A stretch of 17,057 bases of DNA from NCBI GenBank assembly GCA_018365265.1, contig JAGZKI010000053.1, positions 1-17,057 of the forward strand, given 5' to 3'. Position 1 is the stretch's first letter. Each line of letters starts with the position of its first letter. A program made the translations under genes and the position numbers. Shown here in pieces: positions 13,694 through 17,057 of the stretch. Below the pieces are notes generated by a model. That model was given only the letters and a program-made list of their open reading frames with translations. It had not been told where the DNA came from and ran no database searches. The stretch comes from Streptococcus parasanguinis (lineage in GTDB: Bacteria; Bacillota; Bacilli; Lactobacillales; Streptococcaceae).

Positions 13694-13769
13694 AGATATT
13701 TTTAAAGGTCACGATTTAAAGACCTGCCAAAGCCAAATTCCCCTGCCATTCTTGTGATTCGTTTCCTTT
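13694..13769 (-). other. Gap after trpX: in-frame trpX continuation and weak hairpin
   Basis: After the trpX TAA, the same frame stays open for 16 codons and ends in ESQEWQGNLALAGL before TAA. A weak stem, AGGTC (13706-13710) with GACCT (13721-13725), lies in it without a T run, so it is a poor terminator. The stretch looks protein-like in more than one frame and may be a dispersed intergenic repeat. This is a hunch that cannot be tested here. Confidence 0.25.
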
Positions 13770-14771
13770 TTATTTAATGACTTGTCCAGCATCTTTCAAG
13801 ACAGATTCTGGAATAGTAATTCCCAATTCATCTGCGACTTTTTTATTGATGACAGATTTTCCTTGGCTAAAGACTTCAACAGGTGTATCCGCAGGTTTTT
13901 GACCTTTCAAGATCTTCGCAGCCATTTTACCAGTTGCTACTCCAAGATCATGTTGGTCGACAACGACTGAACCAAGACCACCAGCTTCTACCATAGCTGT
14001 CGCACTTGGAAAGATTGGTTTTTTAGCTGTTTTGTTGGCTTCGACAACTGTTGAGAAGGCTGAAGCGATGGTATTGTCGATTGGAACCCAGATGGCATCG
14101 ACTTTGCCTGACATTACAGACACGGTAGAAGCAATTTCATTTGTAGAAGGAACAGAATAAGGAACAACCTTGTAGCCTGCTTTTTCAGCTAATTTTGTAA
14201 ATTCTTCTACTTGAGATTTGGAATTATCTTCACTGGTTGAGTACAGGATCCCGATTGTTTTCACGTTTGGAGTCAACTCTTTGATCAATTTCAACTGTTG
14301 CTCAGTTGGATTGTGGTCAGATACCCCAGTGATATTGCCACCTGGTTTTTTCAAATCTTTGACCAAGTTTGCGCCGACCGGATCAGTGACAGCTCCCATA
14401 ACGATGGGTTTGTCTTTGGTTGCACTAGCCAAACCTTGAGCAGATGGAGTTGCAATTCCAATCAAGACTTGGTTATCCTTGTCTACCAATTGTTTACTCA
14501 TGGTTGCAACTTTGTTTTGGTCGCCTTCTGCATTGAGGAAATCAATGTCCACTTTGTTTTTGTCATAACCTTCTTCAGCTAAACCATCTTGAATCCCTTT
14601 GTAAATCAAATCAAGCGAAGGGTGGCTGACCAACTGCAAGACCCCAACTTTAGCCTTTTCATTGCTGCTTGCTGCCTTGTTATCTTTGCCTGCTGTAGCT
14701 GAATAGATCGCTGTCCCAATGACTGCTGCTGCAATCAAACCAATAATTCCCATTAAACGTTTATTTTTCAT
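13770..14771 (-). CDS. trpX: Tryptophan ABC transporter substrate-binding protein, TrpX type
   Basis: 333 residues, type I periplasmic-binding fold (ABC substrate-binding family related to PF04392), anchored outside the membrane. The N-terminus KNKRLMGIIGLIAAAVIGTA forms a signal/anchor helix without a lipobox cysteine, so it is probably held by the uncleaved helix. Typical stretches are GVLQLVSHPSLDLIYKGI (43-60), PIVMGAVTDPVGANLV and PSATAMVEAGGLGSVVVDQH. The TGG specifier in the upstream T-box is strong evidence for tryptophan. Ribosome site GAGGT stands 8 bases before the ATG. In other streptococci trpX is followed by genes for a permease and an ATPase (trpY, trpZ); here neither is present, and the next gene is the ParB-fold protein. 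The protein must therefore serve a transporter encoded elsewhere, or be a leftover. Confidence 0.9.
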   Translation of the reverse strand: MKNKRLMGIIGLIAAAVIGTAIYSATAGKDNKAASSNEKAKVGVLQLVSHPSLDLIYKGIQDGLAEEGYDKNKVDIDFLNAEGDQNKVATMSKQLVDKDNQVLIGIATPSAQGLASATKDKPIVMGAVTDPVGANLVKDLKKPGGNITGVSDHNPTEQQLKLIKELTPNVKTIGILYSTSEDNSKSQVEEFTKLAEKAGYKVVPYSVPSTNEIASTVSVMSGKVDAIWVPIDNTIASAFSTVVEANKTAKKPIFPSATAMVEAGGLGSVVVDQHDLGVATGKMAAKILKGQKPADTPVEVFSQGKSVINKKVADELGITIPESVLKDAGQVIK

Positions 14772-14817
14772 TTTTAATACCTCTTCTATTTTTCATTTTC
14801 TTCTTTTTTTCCATCAT

Positions 14818-14847
14818 CTAAAGACTGCGACGCCATCGTTTCTTCAT
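14818..14847 (-). CDS. Possible leader peptide MKKRWRRSL between the Trp attenuator and trpX
   Basis: ATG 14845-14847 has AGGGAG (14855-14860) 7 bases upstream, a better ribosome site than many real genes here. The frame gives nine residues, MKKRWRRSL, with one Trp codon among Arg codons, and stops at TAG. An ATGATG follows at once (14812-14817) and opens an 18-residue, lysine-rich frame (MMEKKKKMKNRRGIKNEK) that ends at 14761, eight bases inside trpX. The arrangement would couple both frames to trpX. It could be a second, translational layer of control or chance in purine-rich DNA. Confidence 0.35.
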   Translation of the reverse strand: MKKRWRRSL

Positions 14848-14872
14848 TTCTTTTCTCCCTTCTCATCTAAAA

Positions 14873-15123
14873 CAAAAAACACGCCCACACATAGCAAAAG
14901 CTATGTGAGGACGTGTCATCGCGGTGCCACCTCACTTATGGGAAAAAGATAGTCCCCCCCATATCTCTGTCTTGTCTAGCAACAAGTTGCACGATAAGGT
15001 GTGCCAACCGAATTTTTATTGTTTCAAATTCATCTCATCATTAGTCCAATTTCATAAACTGCCGCTACCCACTCTCAGCAACCGTAGGCTCTCTTGAAAC
15101 TTTCATTTACTACTTTTCTAATT
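14873..15123 (-). ncRNA. T-box leader of trpX (specifier TGG, Trp)
   Basis: A leader of about 250 bases sensing uncharged tRNA-Trp. T-box core GGTGGCACCGCG at 14920-14931. Attenuator stem of 17 bases: 14900-14916 pairs with 14879-14895 with one mismatch and one G-U, loop TTTT, then TTTTTT. Upstream are AGTAGTAAATGAAAG, AGAGAGCC and GAAATTGGACTA, in which TGG (15046-15048) followed by A fits the Trp specifier. A middle stem (ATGGG/CCCAT around a G7 run) fits Stem III. T-box leaders with TGG are known in front of trpX-type genes, matching the gene call. Confidence 0.92.
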
Positions 15124-15129
15124 TCTTAC

Positions 15130-15158
15130 ATTTTAAAGTTTTCTTTCAAAAATGTCAA
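15130..15158 (-). promoter_or_regulatory. Promoter of trpX
   Basis: Consensus TTGACA (-35, 15153-15158), 17-base spacer, TAAAAT (-10, 15130-15135). Transcription should start near 15123, just before Stem I. Confidence 0.88.
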
Positions 15159-15176
15159 TACTTTTTCTGCATTTTT

Positions 15177-15192
15177 TTGAAAACGTTCGCAT
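15177..15192. promoter_or_regulatory. Candidate CcpA cre site
   Basis: TTGAAAACGTTCGCAT matches the cre consensus WTGNAANCGNWNNCAW at every fixed position. It lies about 20 bases upstream of the trpX -35 and about 50 bases upstream of the rqcH extended -10, positions from which CcpA sites sometimes activate. Binding and effect are inferred. Confidence 0.5.
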
Positions 15193-15241
15193 TTTCTATT
15201 GAACAGCCTCTTGCTTCTTTCTGGGATTTCCGCTCTATTTT

Positions 15242-15250
15242 TGATATAAT
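15242..15250 (+). promoter_or_regulatory. Promoter of rqcH/pavA
   Basis: Extended -10 TGA-TATAAT (15242-15250), perfect hexamer, no recognisable -35. It lies 36 bases before the chosen start codon, behind which GAGGA stands 5 to 6 bases away. Confidence 0.7.
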
Positions 15251-15286
15251 TTACTAGAATAAAACGCTAGAATGATGAGGAATCCC

Positions 15287-16948
15287 ATGTCTTTTGATGG
15301 ATTTTTTTTACACCATATGGTGCAAGAATTGAAGGCTGAACTCTTGAGCGGTCGCATTCAAAAAATTAACCAACCTTTCGAGCAAGAATTGGTGCTCCAA
15401 ATCCGAGGCAATCGGAAAAACCAAAAGCTCTTGCTCTCTGCCCATTCTGTCTTTGGACGGATTCAACGGACCCAGACCAACTTTGAAAATCCTGCCTTTC
15501 CTAATACCTTTATTATGGTCATGCGCAAATATCTTCAGGGCGCTGTCATCGAAGGGATTGAGCAAATGGAAAACGACCGGATTCTCGAAATCCGTGTCTC
15601 CAATAAAAACGAAATTGGAGATGCTATTTCTGTCAGCCTCATGATCGAAATCATGGGCAAGCACAGTAATATTATTCTCCTGGACCGCACCAGCAATAAA
15701 ATTATCGAAGCCATTAAACATGTCGGCTTCTCACAAAATAGCTACCGGACCATTCTCCCTGGATCAACCTATGTAGCTCCTCCGAAAACCAACTCGGTCA
15801 ATCCTTTTACAATTGGAGATGAAGCTCTTTTTGCCCTTCTTCACAAGGAAGAATTAAGCCCAAAGAACCTTCAAAAATGTTTCCAAGGTTTGGGGCGAGA
15901 TACAGCTCAAGAATTGGCCAAGCGACTTGAGACGGATGAAAAATTAAAGACCTTCCGTGCCTTTTTCCAAGCTTCAACTGAGCCTCGCCTAACGACCAAA
16001 TCCTTCTCGGCTATCCCCTTTGAGGATGCGACCAGTCAAACCTTTGAAACACTTTCTGATCTGCTGGATGACTATTATCGAGACAAGGCTGAGCGCGATC
16101 GGGTGCAACAACAGGCCAGTGAATTAATCCGCAAGGTTGAAAACGATCTTGAAAAGAACCGGAAAAAATTAGCCAAGCAAGAAGCGGAGTTAGCGGCGAC
16201 CGACAATGCGGAAGAATTCCGCCAAAAAGGAGAATTGCTGACAACCTTCCTCCATCAGGTACCAAACGACCAAGACCAGGTTGTTTTGGATAATTACTAT
16301 ACCAACGAGCCCATTACCATCCAACTCAACAAAGCCCTGACCCCCAATCAAAATGCCCAACGCTACTTCAAACGCTACCAGAAGTTAAAAGAAGCCGTCA
16401 AACATTTGACCATCCTCATTCAAGAAACCAAGGAAACCATTTCTTATCTTGAAACGGTTGAAACAGCCCTTTCTCAAGCGAGCCTGGCTGAGGTGGCAGA
16501 AATTCGAGAAGAGCTAATCCAGACCGGCTTTATCAAACGGCGCAACCGTGAAAAAATTCATAAACGGAAAAAACCAGAAAAATACCTGGCGAGTGATGGA
16601 AAAACCATCATTTTAGTGGGTCGCAATAATCTGCAAAACGATGAACTGACCTTTAAAATTGCTAAAAAAGATGAACTCTGGTTCCATGCCAAGGATATCC
16701 CGGGAAGCCACGTCGTCATTACAGGAAATCTAAATCCATCGGATGAAGTGAAAACCGATGCTGCAGAGTTGGCGGCCTACTATTCCAAGGCCCGTCTCTC
16801 AAACCTGGTCCAAGTAGATATGATCGAAGCCAAGAAACTCAATAAACCAACTGGTGGAAAACCAGGTTTTGTCACCTACACTGGCCAAAAGACTCTGCGG
16901 GTCACTCCCGAAGAAGAAAAAATCAAAGCCATGAAACTAACAGACTGA
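15287..16948 (+). CDS. rqcH: NFACT-family Rqc2 homologue RqcH (fibronectin-binding/PavA-like)
   Basis: 553 residues from the chosen start. RqcH binds split 50S subunits carrying stalled peptidyl-tRNA and directs alanine tailing, marking the chain for degradation. Streptococcal members are also known as PavA/FbpA from adhesion work. NFACT-N begins with SFDGFFLHHMVQELK and carries the D97-R98 pair (MENDRILEI) needed for function in the B. subtilis protein. A long coiled coil occupies about 260-420, and NFACT-R is near the end (GRNNLQNDELTFKIA, DELWFHAKDIPGSHVVI). No signal peptide or wall anchor is present. ATG 15287 is preferred over ATGATG at 15272 because GAGGA lies between them at proper spacing and the family begins MSFDG. 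The gene is divergent from trpX and followed by an intergenic repeat. Confidence 0.95.
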   Translation: MSFDGFFLHHMVQELKAELLSGRIQKINQPFEQELVLQIRGNRKNQKLLLSAHSVFGRIQRTQTNFENPAFPNTFIMVMRKYLQGAVIEGIEQMENDRILEIRVSNKNEIGDAISVSLMIEIMGKHSNIILLDRTSNKIIEAIKHVGFSQNSYRTILPGSTYVAPPKTNSVNPFTIGDEALFALLHKEELSPKNLQKCFQGLGRDTAQELAKRLETDEKLKTFRAFFQASTEPRLTTKSFSAIPFEDATSQTFETLSDLLDDYYRDKAERDRVQQQASELIRKVENDLEKNRKKLAKQEAELAATDNAEEFRQKGELLTTFLHQVPNDQDQVVLDNYYTNEPITIQLNKALTPNQNAQRYFKRYQKLKEAVKHLTILIQETKETISYLETVETALSQASLAEVAEIREELIQTGFIKRRNREKIHKRKKPEKYLASDGKTIILVGRNNLQNDELTFKIAKKDELWFHAKDIPGSHVVITGNLNPSDEVKTDAAELAAYYSKARLSNLVQVDMIEAKKLNKPTGGKPGFVTYTGQKTLRVTPEEEKIKAMKLTD

Positions 16949-16963
16949 TTTCAAAAATAAAAG

Positions 16964-17057
16964 AGAGTGGGACAGAAATCGGTAATTCGTTAGAATTCGA
17001 TTTCGTCGTCCCACCTCCGCACAGTTGAGTAGGGCTGTAAAAGCTGATGAAATCAGC
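16964..17057 (+). repeat. Streptococcal intergenic repeat with long hairpin (cut by window end)
   Basis: GTGGGAC (16967-16973) pairs with GTCCCAC (17008-17014), AAATCG (16976-16981) with CGATTT (16998-17003) and AATTC (16984-16988) with GAATT (16993-16997), loop GTTA. A second hairpin, GCTGAT/ATCAGC with GAA loop, is at 17043-17057. I recall this GAGTGGGACAGAAATCG-type sequence as dispersed in many oral streptococcal genomes; the copy number cannot be checked here. It may double as a transcript end for rqcH. Confidence 0.6.

Noticed and set aside
14949..14962. Run of seven C/G in the trpX leader as a phase-variable tract
   Set aside because: It lies in an untranslated RNA leader, where it can form Stem III of the T-box; a frame-switching role is not possible there.
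15272..15286. Upstream ATGATG start of rqcH
   Set aside because: The extra MMRNP overlaps the GAGGA ribosome site; homologues begin at MSFDGFF.

Overview
The window looks like chromosome of an oral Streptococcus (mitis/sanguinis-type group). The evidence is the pheS - acetyltransferase - pheT order, a PavA/RqcH-type NFACT protein, a TrpX-type periplasmic-binding protein without a lipobox, two T-box leaders, strong AAGGAGG-type ribosome sites, and a GTGGGAC...GTCCCAC intergenic repeat at the right end that I associate with this genus. No rRNA, tRNA, CRISPR array, insertion sequence or phage gene is visible.

Layout, left to right. 1-277: start of a TetR-family regulator with its promoter and a palindromic site. 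301-1327: an aldo/keto reductase with its own promoter and terminator. 1337-4513: five tandem, tail-to-head paralogues of about 200 residues, each overlapping the next by four bases. They run from one promoter to one terminator. The fourth copy is interrupted by an in-frame TAG. I do not recognise the family; the layout resembles immunity-gene arrays of polymorphic toxins, but no toxin is present. 4620-8216: a five-gene operon encoding a small membrane-anchored coiled-coil protein, a small Xre regulator, a DUF3169-type membrane protein, an ABC ATPase and an ABC-2 permease. Its promoter overlaps a striking set of TTGACAA/TTGTCAA half-sites. 8279-8850: a divergent GNAT acetyltransferase, ending in a terminator shared with pheT.

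8861-13181: pheS, a second GNAT gene and pheT, preceded by a T-box leader with specifier TTC (Phe). 13228-13647: a stand-alone ParB/sulfiredoxin-fold protein. 13770-15158: trpX under a T-box leader with specifier TGG (Trp). Two short leader reading frames follow the attenuator, and the permease and ATPase genes usually found with trpX are absent. 15177-16948: a perfect cre-like site, then rqcH/pavA on the plus strand. 16964-17057: the intergenic repeat, cut by the window end.

Functionally, the right half is translation-linked: PheRS supply under uncharged-tRNA control, tryptophan uptake under uncharged-tRNA control, and ribosome-associated quality control. The left half is accessory. The most unusual parts are the paralogue array with its amber-interrupted copy, the clustered operator upstream of the DUF3169/ABC operon, and the two-frame leader in front of the orphan trpX.
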